A stretch of DNA of 64,000 bases from Cyclina sinensis (lineage: Eukaryota; Mollusca; Bivalvia; Venerida; Veneridae), in the NCBI GenBank assembly GCA_012932295.1, contig JAAONU010000016.1:28457290-28521289 (forward strand), in the 5' to 3' direction. Shown here piece by piece: positions 45,942-58,129 of this stretch (its first letter is position 1; each line of letters begins with the position of its first letter). The notes under the pieces were generated by a model. That model saw nothing but the letters and a program-made list of their open reading frames with translations. It was not told the DNA's origin and searched no databases. A program made the position numbers and the translations under genes.

Positions 45942-48900
45942 ATGGAGACACAAACATCAACAAACGATAGACAACAACAAATTCACCGTCGTGTGCAGAA
46001 AAGAATAGCTGGAAAATATCTAGATCAGCTTGATCCAGGTACTTCATATAAATTTTCAGACTTGGACACAATTATTTTACTCTTAAAAGCGTTCAAACCT
46101 GGCAGTGTCGAAGATGAATTTGGCTGGTAATCGGACGGGATAAAAATCGGATAAATTTTCATTATTTTGATAACTTCTTAGCTTCGTTTCTATTTAACTG
46201 TCAGTATATTTAGTTACAAGTGTCTTAAAAACGCTGCTTAACAAATGAACCCCGGGGAATAAAATAATTCTGCCCCTGTGGTCTATTACTTTACTCCACG
46301 GGATTCATTTGCTTTATCCACGGAGTCCATTTATTCAGCAGTGTTTTTAAGACACTACCGCCCAAAATTGCCGAGCCCCATTTTTATATATAAATAAACC
46401 CCCTAAGAAAACCCTATTCCAGGGGATACCCTCCTCTCAGTCCCCTTTAGAGTTTATACTCATCAAGCTTCTTGTAAATCACTTTGAGGTAGCTGAAATG
46501 ACTTATATTTTCCTTCCTTAAATATCATACTCCTGCTTACTTTATAAGCAAGATTGTATTCCCTTGTTAATAAATTTGACAACAATATATATGTATATAA
46601 CATTTTATGGAATGAATGGTAACTTTAAGCTGTAATTATTGTAAGTTTACGATATGGCTAAATCAGTCAGAATCTGTTTTGTCTTGTGTGTAATGTATAC
46701 TCCTGCTTTGAACCCTGGGGTTGAAACCAGGAGTATTAATTATAGTAAAGAACACTTGAAAAAAATGTTTTTTTTGTTGTTTTTTTTTCATTTATGTTAG
46801 GGGTATTATATAAATACCATGAAAATAAAGAGTTGAATTACCATCAAAAATTTAAAAGAAATATTTCATTCTAACAGACGACAACAATATTATAAATATG
46901 TGTCGAAAAACACAAACCCCTCCAGGGCTTGGACCAGGATATTGCCCAGGTCTTAAAATTTTTCTATTAAGTTTCTTTTTTGTCAACCTGCTTGCGGTGA
47001 GCTCGACATAGTCGCCAGTTTTGGCGTATAGTTGGGTGTATGTGCGTCCGTGCGTCCATCAGAATTTGTCCGGTTTATATCTTGCTCATTCTTTGAAGGA
47101 TTACAAAATAATTTGGTTCAAATGTTCACCATGATGGTGTTGTTTGTCGCACACAAAACCCAGGTCCACCGCTCAAAGGTCAAGGTCACACTTGGGGGTC
47201 AGCGCAAAACCCTTGTCTGGAGCGTAACTTCTACATGCATGGACAAATATGCATAATATGGTCTCAAACTTGAGACAAATATTCTCCATAATAAGGCGGA
47301 GTGTCGCGCCTAAGATTCAGGTGTCTGTTGCAAAGGTCAAGGTCACACATAGGGGTCAAAAGTCATATTACAAAATAAAATATTCATTTGTGAGTTTACA
47401 TTCTATATACATGGATGGATTTTAATATAACTTAGCACAAATGTTCTCCATGTTGAGTTAAGTTGTCTCGTGCAAAATAAAGGTCAAGGTCACAAGAGGT
47501 CAAAGGTCAAATAAAAATATTAAAATTTGTTTGTTGGTGCTGTATCTTGCTTATCCTTTGAAGTATTATGCTTAGTGGTCAGAGGATTTGAAAAATTGAA
47601 GTGTCTGTGGCAAAGGTCTAGGTCACATTTTGGGGTCAAAGGTCAAATAACAAAATAAAACAGTCATTTGAGAGTATAACTTCTATATACATGGATGGAT
47701 TTTAATATAACTTAGCACAAATGTTCTCCATGTTGAGTTGAGTTGTCTCGCGCAAAATGAAGGTCAAGGTCACAAGAGGTCAAAGGTCAAATAAAAATAT
47801 TAATTATTATGCTTTAAAGTATTATGCTTAGTGGTCAGAGGATTTTGAAATTGTTGAGCCCCCTTGTGGTGAGGTCAACTTAGTCGCTGCTTTTCACTTT
47901 TTGTGGTTTGGTGTATGTGCGTCCGTCAGTCTGTGTGTCTGTCTAGCATATAGTTGAGTTCGGTGTATGTGGTCCGTCAGGATTTGTCCAGTCTATATCT
48001 TGCTCATTCTTTGAAGGATTACAAAATAGTTTGATAAAATTGTTCACCATGATGGGTTGGTGTGTCACAAGCAAAACCCAGGTCTGCCGCTCAAAGGTCA
48101 AGGTCACACTTGGAGGTTCAGCTCAATACCCGTGTCCGGAGCATAACTTCTACATGCGTGGCGGGATTTTAATATAACTTGGGACAGATGTTTTCCATAG
48201 TGAGATGGAGAGTTGCGCGAGAAATTCAGGTGTCTGTGGTAAAGGTCAAGGTCTTACTTCAGGGTCACAGGTCAAATAACAATTAAAACATATTTCTTTT
48301 TAGTTCATGGATGGATTTTTTATATAAGTTAAAACAAATGTTCTCCATAGTGAGTTGAGTTGTCTTGCGCAAAATGAAGGTCAAGGTCACAAGATGTCAA
48401 AGATCAAATAAAAATATCAAAATGTTCAAATAACATGAATTGAGTTTTTTAGGCACAAATGTTCATCATGAGACTTCATGTCATGCACATGAACCAGGTC
48501 ACCGTGTCAGAGGTCAAGGTCACCTAAGATGATGCAATGTCAAAATTTTGCTTCAGGTGTAAAGAGGCTGTGCTGCGCACATCTCATCTATGTATACATC
48601 TTTCTCCTTGATCTGACGCTTATAGGTTCAGGTTTGAATTAAGACAAGCGGGCTCGACATTCTGCCCATGGGCATGTCTTGTTATACAAAATGTACCTCC
48701 CACAGTATAATTCTCCTATAAATAAGCCATCAATTTACCTTTTTTCACTTCTAACATTCCTCTAACATTCTTATTTTTGAAAATAGTTTGGCACAAATGT
48801 TCCTTTGGTGACTCTCTATATAAATTGTGAAATTTATTGTGATCAATAAAAAAACATGGCTGCTTGCAGCTGGGTTTTTTTTTTTCCTTTATATTTTAAG

Positions 48901-51782
48901 TGTATGTCTTTCTGGGACAGCTTTGAAAATCTTATAATAACCCTGCCAAACCTTGTTTGCTAGGGTATACAGGAGTAATCTTATGGTCAGTTGGCTGGTT
49001 GGTTGGTTTGTTGATGCAAACTACATCCTCATTTTAAGAACTATTGATTTGAAACTTGCTTTTTCACCAGTTAACTTTGTTAAGTGTAGATGTGCATGAC
49101 TTATTTTTCATGCATGCCCATGCCTGCTCGAAGTTTTACAGCCCTTCATAGCAATATCTTGCAATGAAACTTCTACTCATTTCTATGGCAATCCATTTGA
49201 AACTTGGTGTACATTACATGTTCACCAATATGTGTAGATGTGCATTTTTGTTGTACCCTCCCCCCCATCCCCACCCCACCCACCCAAACACATGCTGGCA
49301 AATGTCATATGAGGCCGCGAGGGACCCAGGACCATTTGTCCTCTTTTTTCCTGATCAGTTATTAGCAATCAAGGGACCATATACATACTAGCACCTAGGC
49401 ACTTTATATTTCAAATTTTATTTCAGATGGTATCCTTAGGACAGAGTATGACGGTGACCGATTGACTCAGTTCAGACAGCTTGACAGTGATACCAAGAAG
49501 AAGTTTGATGCCCAGAACAGTAGATTCAGGAAAATAGAATCTGCCTACAGTATACAGGTGAACAAATACTTTGTATTGATAGTTATGTTAAAGTCAGGGT
49601 TTAAGGTAGCCAGAAAAAAAATCAAGCTGATAAAAATTTTAGGTGAGTCAGGTGACTTGTTTTTCACTTTTCTATACAAACAAATTAAAGCCATTCAAGA
49701 AAAAGCACAGACTTTGCTCACTTGTTTGGAAGCATGATCTGTTATGATGTGTATGCAAATTTAGTTGGCTTTCAGTGTTTATTAGATAAGTGTTTTATCA
49801 ATTTGATAACTGAAGACAGTTTGATATATTCTATTCATTTTGATTGCTGTAATCTATAGACATGGTAAATCAGTTAAGAAGACATTCAGAATACAAGTAA
49901 TAAAAATGAGCCTGCCACTGAACTGAATCTTTGAAGGTATTTTGCAGTTTCTTGTGATACTTTACAGGAACAATCCATTTGACCATTCAAATACATCATA
50001 ACATGTGTACTTGCTGTATAGTTAAATTTCTGTCCTGATGTTAGAAGATGGTAGAGAAATGTGACAAATTTTGAGATGTACTTTTCAGAATATTTGCTGG
50101 TTGATTGCATCCTTTGGTGTGTTCTACTACACAGATTTCTACAGGGCTATTTTATATGACCAGAGAATCAACAGGTTTGTGTACAATGCTTCATATTTGT
50201 CAAAGTAAACTGTTATTGGTGGAGTATTGTTTCCAACTTAGTGGTCAAAAATTGATTCTTTGAACCTTACTAATTTTGTGTGTAATCAAACTTCTCATGG
50301 TATCACATCTTTCATTCCTGAAAAAAGTATCATAGTAGCTGAGAAATATTTGCACTGAAGGATGTTTTGACTTGATCAAGCATTCTGATTGAGGCATAGT
50401 ATTCTAGCAGTTTCCTAGAATTGTAAGTCATTTGAAGAAATTCATTCACATATACCAGGTGCCTGTTGGCATTTTATACTAATAAACTGCACTCTGACAT
50501 AAATTTTTCTAACCTAGTTTCTTCATGTAGACTTAGTGGCTTATAATAAGTATTTTATGCAAGGTTCAGAGTGATCTGTTTCTGTGTACCCTGTAAAAAT
50601 ACAGACACGTTGCACAGAGATGGTTTTTCATTTTTCCATGTATTAGAGCTTCCTCCTCAACCGACAAAATGTTTCAGAACTTCTGAAAGAATGTTACTTT
50701 ACACTACAGTCTAAGATAGAACGCCAAGTTAGGACAGTTACATTTTATATAGTTATTAAATCATCTAAGTCAGAATTCTTTTATTATGAAATTATGTGTC
50801 TGGAATTGAGTTATTTTTATATTTCAGATTATGGTTCAACATTGGTGCCCTGCTTATCGGAGTAAATGTTTCAATAGCCTTATTTCTCATCGTTTACTTA
50901 TCATTCATTAAAAAAGTCAGCTCAGATGAGTGGGAGAGAAGATATCCAGCACTGATACCTCTTGCCACTGCTGCCTTCATTGTTGGTGGAATATTGTAAG
51001 TATTTGAAACTATGGTAGTTATTTCATCTCTGTTGCTAGTGATTTTAAAAGATTGACCAGGTTATAAATGCTATACTCTAAAAACATGTGCTCCTTGTTT
51101 AGCAGTTTGATAAACATGTATGTTAAAGCAAATGAAAAAAATGAATTTGATTAGTTCAAACTGCCAAGTCTAACTGATTGACAATCAATGACCTTTGCCC
51201 TATCACAAGATTGGTTTGGCAATTTATAACTTACAATAGGGATATCATTTCTTGTACTTGTTGGGAATATTCTTATAACAAACTGCTCATATAGATTGCT
51301 AATATACTGTAAAACACACAAGAGGTTGATTTGTTTATTAAGCCAGAGCAAAGGTACTCTCAAATTAATATTTAAACAACTTAAAACCAGTATATCAATT
51401 TATTTGTCTCTGAATATTTAGAATATATGTTTTATCAAGTCACAAAATGTTGAAATTTTCATGCTATGATCATCGTCTGATACCCATGGCCGATCCATTA
51501 ACTTTTATCATTTTGCAAGTATTTATCGTAATATATTTTGTTGTCTCTAGCCTTCATGCTTGCTGATCACATTTAAGCTGATTTTTCAAAACCGGTGTGC
51601 ACATACTTTATGAAAGTAAATGCATTTCTAGCTTAAAGTCAGATGTTTATATTGCCCATTTTGTTTCTTCTTTCAGTTTAACTGTTGGCCTGTGGCCAGT
51701 TTGGGGACCATTCACACCACTTATACTGTTTGTGTTCTTCATGGGCTTTGTTGTGACAGTGGCTATGTTACCCAACTTTTGA
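45942..51782 (+). CDS. Transmembrane protein 128 homologue
   Basis: Five exons: 45942-46038, 49427-49557, 50089-50174, 50828-50995 and 51677-51782. All have GT/AG borders and compatible phases, totalling 588 nt for 195 aa (human TMEM128 is 165). The N-terminus is charged and hydrophilic (about residues 1-75). Four membrane helices follow: CWLIASFGVFYYTDFYRA, LWFNIGALLIGVNVSIALFL, YPALIPLATAAFIVGGILFL and PFTPLILFVFFMGFVVTVAM. The family landmarks VxYYxDFxxx, YPALIPxxTAxFI and W-x-V/P-W-x-x-FTPLxLF-x-x-FMG identify it. TMEM128 is an ER-associated membrane protein of poorly known function. The first donor (CCAG|gtactt, 46039) was chosen because exon 2 is open only in the phase this gives; reading on past it stays open to a stop at 46128-46130, so intron retention would give a 62-aa product. 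Confidence 0.92.
46219..46356. mobile_element. 138-bp inverted-repeat element in TMEM128 intron 1
   Basis: AGTGTCTTAAAAACGCTGCT (46219-46238) pairs with AGCAGTGTTTTTAAGACACT (46337-46356), and pairing continues inward through 'aaatg-a-ccc-g'. A miniature hairpin element about 180 bp after exon 1. Confidence 0.8.
46985..48690. repeat. AGGTCA-rich repeat in TMEM128 intron 1
   Basis: It starts 'gcttgcggtgagctcgacatagtcgcc', with a second internal start at about 47866 ('cttgtggtgaggtcaacttagtcgc'), both followed by GTGCGTCCGTC runs. It ends near 'gggctcgacattctgcccatgggc'. Units carry 'ctcgcgcaaaatgaaggtcaaggtcaca' and AGAGGTCAAAGGTCAAATAA (47496, 47776). Two near-identical 280-bp blocks (about 47380-47560 and 47660-47835) show recent tandem amplification. 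The two starts suggest two nested or tandem copies. Confidence 0.85.
48691..49426 (+). other. Rest of TMEM128 intron 1
   Basis: Unique AT-rich DNA with a C-rich run (about 49255-49290). No exon is supported before the acceptor at 49425-49426. Confidence 0.6.
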
Positions 51783-52592
51783 TTGGTTCTTGAACATATT
51801 CAGTATGTTATCAAACTTCTGATTGGTTCATGGATATTTTCAGTGTCTTCAGATAGTTAAAATTTGGCTTCCAATCATTAAGAATCATCTGTGGAGTGCA
51901 TCATACCATTGTTACACATAAATACATGTAAAGTTCTTTTTTTCAGACATTTCAAAAGATGGGTCCATATATTTATTCAAAACTTGTATGTTAAAATCAG
52001 TGCAAGTCTTACATGATGCATTGAAAAGTACTAGTAAGTTAAATGATTTGTTATTCTTTACATAAATGGTATTTCAAATAACTTGCTTACATTATATTTC
52101 AGGGTGTTATTTGCATTATTATGTCCCCCATCGAAGATCAGGAGGCATATAGTTTTGCAAATGTCGGTCGGTTGGTCTGTAGACACTTTGGTTTTCGATC
52201 AATATCAAGAGAACCTTTGGACTGACCTTCCTCAGACTTGGTTTGTAGGTTGGTCATGACTAGTAGATGACCCCTATAGTTTTTCACGTCACCAGGTCAA
52301 AGGTCATGGTCACAGTGACCTTGAGCAGCAAAACAGTTTCCAATCAATATCTGTAGAACCCTTGGTCTCAGGTTGTTCAAACTTAGTGTGTAGGTTGGTC
52401 GTGACTAGTAGATGACCCAAGGTTATAGTTTTTCAGGTCACCAGGTCAAAGGCAAAGGTTATAGTGATCTTGAAAAGCAAAATGATTTCCAATTAATAAC
52501 TATAGAACGCTTGGGTCCAGGTTCCTCAAACTTGGTATATAGGTTGGCCATGACCAGTAGATGATCCCTATAGCTTTTCAGAGTAAAGGTTA

Positions 52593-52607
52593 AGGTCACA
52601 GTGACCT
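52593..52607. promoter_or_regulatory. Consensus ERE sequence in repeat
   Basis: AGGTCACAGTGACCT, a perfect 15-bp palindromic half-site pair identical to 2171-2185. Functional status unknown. Confidence 0.45.
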
Positions 52608-52869
52608 TGTATAGCAAAATAGTGTCCAGTCAATCACTATAGAACACTTGGGACCAGCTCCTCAAAACTTCATAGGTAGGTTGGTAATGACAATTAGATG
52701 ACCCCTGTAGTTTTTAAGACTATTAGGTCAAAGGTCACGGTCACAGTAACTTTGAAAAGCAAAACAGTTTCTGCTGAATATCTAGGGTAATCCTTGGGCA
52801 CAGGTTCATCAGACTTCGTATGTAGGTTTGTCATGATCAGTAGATGACAACTATTGTTTTTCAGGTCAA

Positions 52870-52884
52870 AGGTCACTGTGACCT
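52870..52884. promoter_or_regulatory. Perfect IR3 AGGTCA site in repeat
   Basis: AGGTCACTGTGACCT, both half-sites intact with a CTG spacer. A further AGGTCA lies one base upstream in direct orientation, giving an overlapping DR1. Confidence 0.45.
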
Positions 52885-53879
52885 TGAAAAGCAAAATGGT
52901 TTTCTATGAATTAGTGTAGAACACTTGGGCCCATGTTCCTCAAACTTTGTATATAAGTTGTTCATGACTTGTAGATGAGCCCTTTAGTTTTTCATGTCAC
53001 CAGGTTAAAGGCCATGGTCATAGTGTTCTTGAATAGCAAAATGGTTTCCGATATACTATAGAATGCCTGGTCCCAACTTCTTGGCTGCCTCTAGGGATAA
53101 GGCGCTAGGGTGGCATATATGTTTTACAAACTTCTCTTGGATTAAAGAAAGCTTTCATCTTGTATGATTTTAGGAAAGATATATTTTCCAGTTGAAGGGG
53201 AAATCTTTGTTTTTACAATATAGAGATACTTTACTCAAATAATATCAGGAAGCTAAACTTATTATATTGGGAAAGATTTTCTTTAAAAAAACTAGAGAGA
53301 GAAACTGCTTGCTTACATGTATATGATATATGGACAGTTATATCTAGATATTGGGAAGTTGAAAGGTATTTATACCAGTAACACTGCTTTTGTGGTTAGG
53401 TAAATGCATTTAGTCTACGCATTTATTGTAATGGGAAATCAATGAAATATTTCGTTTAATGCAGCTGTTAAACAGACAATAATGCAAAAGATTCATTGTC
53501 TAGTACATACATCCCTTTTGCAAATTTTCTTACATGGGTTTAGTTCATAATGCCATAGATCAGCATTAAAAATACAAGACTAAAAATCCATTTGCCTTCA
53601 TTTTTCAATGTGACATAATTAAAATTGCACTAATGGTAATAAAAATTGAGGTGTGTTCTGTTCTTGTATTATCTTTTATATTGATATTATATCATCTGTC
53701 ATAGTTCCCATCTCAAATTGTCAAGTTCTTTTAATGTAACCCCAGTCCATTCAGCTTCAAAACTTGGTGCTTGAAATCGATATACATGCATGTGCCAATA
53801 CTGAACAAATTTGTAATAGAAAGAAAAAAGCTTCCTACATGTACTGTGAAAGAATTGTTAGTTCATTTTGTACTTTTTT

Positions 53880-54466
53880 ATGCTCCCCGAAGGGCGAGCA
53901 TATAGTTGCCGCTTTGTCCGTCCGTCCATCCGTTGTCCATCCATCCGTCATAATTTTGTCTGGAGCATAACACAACAACTATGAGAGATATCAAGACCAA
54001 ACTTCATAGGTAGTTAGATCTCATTAAGGAGCATTGCAGTGCACAAGAACCATAACTCTTGCTTTATTTATTTTTGAGTTTGAAATTTCTCATACTTATT
54101 TTTTGTCCGGGGCATATCTCACAAAGAATAAGAGTTATCAACTTGAACTTTATAAGTAGATAGATCTCATTGATGAGCAGTGCAGTGCACAAGAACCATA
54201 ACTCTTGCTTTATTAATTTTTGGGTTATTGCCTTTTGAAATTTCTCATACTTATTTTTTGTCCAGGCATATCTCACAAAGTATAAGAGAAATTAACATGA
54301 AACTTTATTGGTAGATATATCTCTATGAGGAGAAGTGCAGCATGCAAGAACCCTAACTCTATTTTGCATAATTTAGGAGTTATTGCCCTTTGTTATTTTT
54401 CATACTTTAAAAAAAAGTACATATTAAACAATAGCCCTTTTGGAATTGGCATTATTCGGGGAGCAT
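53880..54466 (+). mobile_element. 587-bp TIR element, complete copy
   Basis: ATGCTCCCCGAA (53880-53891) and TTCGGGGAGCAT (54455-54466) are perfect 12-bp terminal inverted repeats. The left end is itself palindromic (ATGCTC...GAGCAT) and is followed by a GTCCGTCC run. The body has three about 140-bp units with 'gcagtgcacaagaaccataactcttgctttatt' blocks. It encodes no protein. Related truncated copy at 1114-1601. Confidence 0.8.
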
Positions 54467-54983
54467 CCATCGGTTCTACCGATTTCTTGTGTTATTGGTA
54501 GAATATGTGCTACAGGTATACAGTAGAGACAGCTTCAGTACAAAATGAGCAATCTGATCGTTGAGTTGAAGAATCTGACTTGATATTGACTATAGAATTT
54601 GTTAAGATCTAATGTAATTCTTTAAAGAGACGAGTGTTAAAAAATAGAATTTGGCTAAAAATTTTGAATTTTCCTTGCTGTTGTCGTCATTTTTTCAGTA
54701 AGCAACTAATTTAGATAGATACCCTTTGAAATAGCATAGTAGTTGAATGTGTAAATATAGTTATTTGTTGTGAATTTTTGAAGAGGCCTTGAATTTTGAT
54801 GTTTAGATTTGAATATATATTTGTTGGAGGTGGCTAAATGTCTGAACTTCTTAAAGAAAAAAAGCATTTTTGAGATATGCTTACAGCTTGGAAGACAAAT
54901 TAATATCTTGCAGTTATTATATTAAACACATATTGAAATTAACCCTTAACCTGCTGGAACCGAAATTGATTAGCCTTTGTCAC
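54467..54983 (+). other. Nothing identified
   Basis: Unique AT-rich DNA, possibly within a long TMEM128 3' UTR variant. Confidence 0.4.
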
Positions 54984-55039
54984 CAGTATAGAGCCAGGGC
55001 AGCCTGCACATCCATGCAGTCTGACCAGGCTCTATACTG
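54984..55039. repeat. Hairpin with swapped stem sequence
   Basis: CAGTATAGAGCC (54984-54995) pairs perfectly with GGCTCTATACTG (55028-55039). The core 'cagcctgcacatccatgcag' is that of the GTGCAGACCA family, but both arms have changed together. Confidence 0.75.
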
Positions 55040-55403
55040 TTGGTAGCTCAATTTTTGTATTTTGATATTGAAATACCTTAAATTTTGAATGGACTGTTCC
55101 AAATTCAAAGCTGGACAAATCCATTACAAAAATTCAGCAGGTTCAGGGTTAAATGATGTTACTACTGTATAGCTGTATAATTATGTGAAGAGGCTGAAAC
55201 CGTTGGAAGCATTAACTCATGATAGCAGACTTGGCTTATCTACATCTTGAAATTCTTGTATTCTAAAGCAGACTTGAATTATTTCAAGCAATTTGATTTG
55301 AAATGTTTAAATTTAAGATATTCTTGCCTTCTAATAATGAAAAGTTATTAACTGAAATTGTCATTCAAGTAAATTACTTGATATATTATAATTATATTTG
55401 GTG

Positions 55404-55512
55404 AATTCATACTTGGCCTTTTGTTTGGCCAAGGACTGTTGTATTGGCCCGAGACTTTAGAACAAGAGTCAGTATGACTGGCCAAGGCCAAGTAATGGGA
55501 CCAGTATGAATT
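55404..55512. repeat. 109-bp imperfect palindrome
   Basis: AATTCATACT (55404-55413) pairs with AGTATGAATT (55503-55512). TTGGCC/GGCCAA motifs repeat inside both halves. Likely a hairpin element. Confidence 0.55.
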
Positions 55513-55984
55513 GCCCTATTAATGTCTTCTTTATTAACCTCTCATAATGGGCTTTTGAATTCATTTAAAGAAAACAAATATGAAATTACTCGGTTAATGA
55601 CAAATAATAAATGAAGTGCTAGACATTAAAGATGTCCCTCACATCTGTAAGTAACACATCTGACACTTCATCATATTGATAAAGGTACAAGATTAGAGAA
55701 GTTTCTGATTCATGAAGACAAAATGTTTTTCAATGGTTTAATGTGGTGTTTTTTTTTCAAGATAGTGACTGAGCACCTGTTGTTGGCCCTGTCACACAAC
55801 CCAAACAGATTATTTTTAAATTATTTCTTGTTTGGCCCTGTTTTTCTCATATGATATTGGCTCAGTTTTATATTGTCTCTCCAGATCAGATACAAGTTGG
55901 CTGTTAATAGCAATAATAGATTCAGTATTAAAAATATTAAAAAGAAAATATTAAAAAGTTAATAATTATAATGTTTAGTTGATC

Positions 55985-56044
55985 CCTGTTATTTGTCCCC
56001 AGAGCAGTCAGGACCAATATGAATGACCTCTGACAAATAACAGG
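55985..56044. repeat. 60-bp hairpin
   Basis: CCTGTTATTTGTC (55985-55997) pairs perfectly with GACAAATAACAGG (56032-56044) around a 34-nt loop. Confidence 0.65.
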
Positions 56045-56619
56045 CCTATATAGAATCACTTATTTGATAACAACTATGAAAATACTGCTAGTCACCACAA
56101 AATACATGTATTACTTTGCAGAAACCAAAACTCTTTCTTTGATCTTGAATTACTTCCCTTAATTTTGACAAGAAGCTGCAAGTCATTTGACAAGATAGCC
56201 ACAATTTCTGTACATGCCCTTTCAGTTATGCCATATGAAAGATGAAAATGTTTTTCTCTGCTCTGACAAAGTTTTACAAATTCTGGCATTATCTCCCAGA
56301 AAAGTACGGTAGTTAGACACTGTTAAGCTAGCTTAATCTGATTTCAGATGTTTAATCTTTAATTCTGTTTCGTTATTTCATTTTATTTCTTGTTGATCTT
56401 TTGAATGTGTTTAATTTTTCTCTTGTTTTTTTTATTCTAATAATAAAATTTATAAGATACTGTTTGTACTTTCTGATTGTCTTTTCTGTTGTTGAGGTGA
56501 CCATTGTTACACATAATATCTTGTAACATCTTGGTGAATGAGTTAGTTTAAGGCCTTCTTTCTATTTGAGTTTATTTATTGTTGGTACTAGTTGCCCATA
56601 TGACCGACAGCCCCTGCAC

Positions 56620-56862
56620 AGATTAGTTATTTAATCTTGTTTGGGATAGTGAAAGATACAGGAAGCATCCCATTTCACAAACACCCCTGGTTCTTTTGCA
56701 TGCTCAGTGTACAGCACTGATACATTGGACGTTGGTTTAACGTTGCATCCAAAAGACAATTAGTAATGTTAGTGGAGGAGCAGGGAATCAATCTCACAAG
56801 CCCTGGGTTATCAGTCCAGCGGGGTACCACTGGACCACTGATCCACTCTGTTTAAGCCCTTC
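56620..56862 (-). mobile_element. tRNA-derived SINE
   Basis: On the minus strand an A-box (TGGTCCAGTGG, 56837-56827) and a B-box-like GATTGATTCC (56793-56784) have tRNA-like spacing. 'ctgataacccagggcttgtgag' between them resembles tRNA anticodon-arm sequence. The body contains a conserved-looking 'ggatgcaacgttaaacca' block. It is a degenerate SINE rather than a tRNA gene: the arms do not close into a proper cloverleaf. Confidence 0.7.
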
Positions 56863-58129
56863 TTATGAGACTTGATTTATTTACTGTAAAAGCAGATGTT
56901 TCTAAGGTTACTTCATTGTAATGGTTATGATTCCAACATGATCAGAAGTAATGAATTCAGGAGTGTCTGAGTGATCGGAGGCAAGTCTACCATCTTTAAC
57001 AACTATTCCTTTTCACATTCTAAAAGCCATGGATTCAGATTTTTTTCTTCACAAGCTGCAAGACAGCTAATATTCCAGAAGGGGAAGATCATAAGGGGAA
57101 TTTCTTAAGAATGACAAAGCTGTTTGCCTTCACTCATATATTGTCTGGTTTCAATAAATACTGCCTTCCCTAAATCATTTATCATTATGAATTCATAAGA
57201 TTCTGCTAATGAACAGGGGAATGAGTGGGCAGACACATGGCTCTGAGACTGTTAGCATGGTTTGTCTCCTCTGAGCATGTTATAACCTTCAAACACAGTA
57301 TAAATATTTGCATATACCACTGCAAAAACTAAATAACAGTTTTATTACCCTGTTCCTTGATTTAAATGCAATGATTTTCTTGTAAAATTTAACATTTATT
57401 TGCAGGTCAAATGTGACAGAACATTTTAATTCCCCTTTATTTAACCCTGCTTATATATATGATGTCTGTTTTAGTGAACATTTGGAAAAAATGAAATGTA
57501 ACCATAAGAAAGGCCAATCTGCTTTTCCGATGTCATGCAATCTGATTAAAATTGCTATGTTAACCATAGGAAGATCGTGTACTTCAGTCAGATTGCTATG
57601 TCATGTTGGGTCTATTTTGTGAATGTTTTTAGTTTTATATTTGTTGTAGAGGGATTTTGTTGTCTGAATGCATTTAAAACCTAAACTTTTAGGCATTGTC
57701 AAACTTTATGCACATCTTTCTTCATTCCACATCAACAATGAGGTTCTAGACAAGGAAATTTGTGGCATAATAAATTACCATACCTCCCTAACTTGTATAA
57801 TATCAATTTCAATTTATGGACTGTTGACCAATCAGACACTGAAGTTTTACTGGAAGAGAAATTAATTTACACATGAATGTTTTACAAAGGATCAAGCAGC
57901 CATTACTACTTAAATAAAAGTTGTAGAAAAATTCAGCCTTTGCCAATAAGTAATCTTAAAGGGATACACAGGCAAATGAATGCCAAAAAATTAAAACTGA
58001 TATTATTTGCTCAAATCACGTTCAATATGAAGAACTTTAGATTCCCAGTATGTTTGCCCATATAAATAAAGTGAAAGGCGGGCGTGAACGTAAATATTTG
58101 AACGTTTTTTAACTGAAAGTAAACCCGAA
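56863..58129. other. Nothing identified
   Basis: Unique AT-rich DNA. Frames at 57413-57622, 57668-57865 and 57877-58065 lack domains or splice partners and are not called. Confidence 0.4.

Larger units (their letters stand above)
52119..53115 (+). repeat. AGGTCA/ERE-rich dispersed repeat, second copy
   Basis: Same family as 1999-3265, with start 'tatgtcccccatcgaagatcaggaggcatat' and end 'ggctgcctctagggata'. About six units of roughly 150 bp. It contains AGGTCACAGTGACCT (52593-52607), GGTCACAGTGACC (52308-52320) and AGGTCACTGTGACCT (52870-52884), plus AGGTCAAAGGTCA direct repeats at about 52294, 52727 and 52863. Confidence 0.85.
51783..53680 (+). other. Probable TMEM128 3' UTR
   Basis: Downstream of the TGA. 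AATAAA at 53638-53643 is followed by a strong GU-rich stretch (gaggtgtgttctgttcttg), a plausible cleavage site. A later signal at 56442-56447, also followed by GU-rich sequence, could give a longer form. The UTR contains the ERE-rich repeat at 52119-53115. Confidence 0.5.

Noticed and set aside
46039..46130. Longer first exon of TMEM128 ending at 'GGCTG|gtaatc'
   Set aside because: That donor gives the wrong phase and creates a stop at the junction with exon 2; the donor at 46039 fits in phase.
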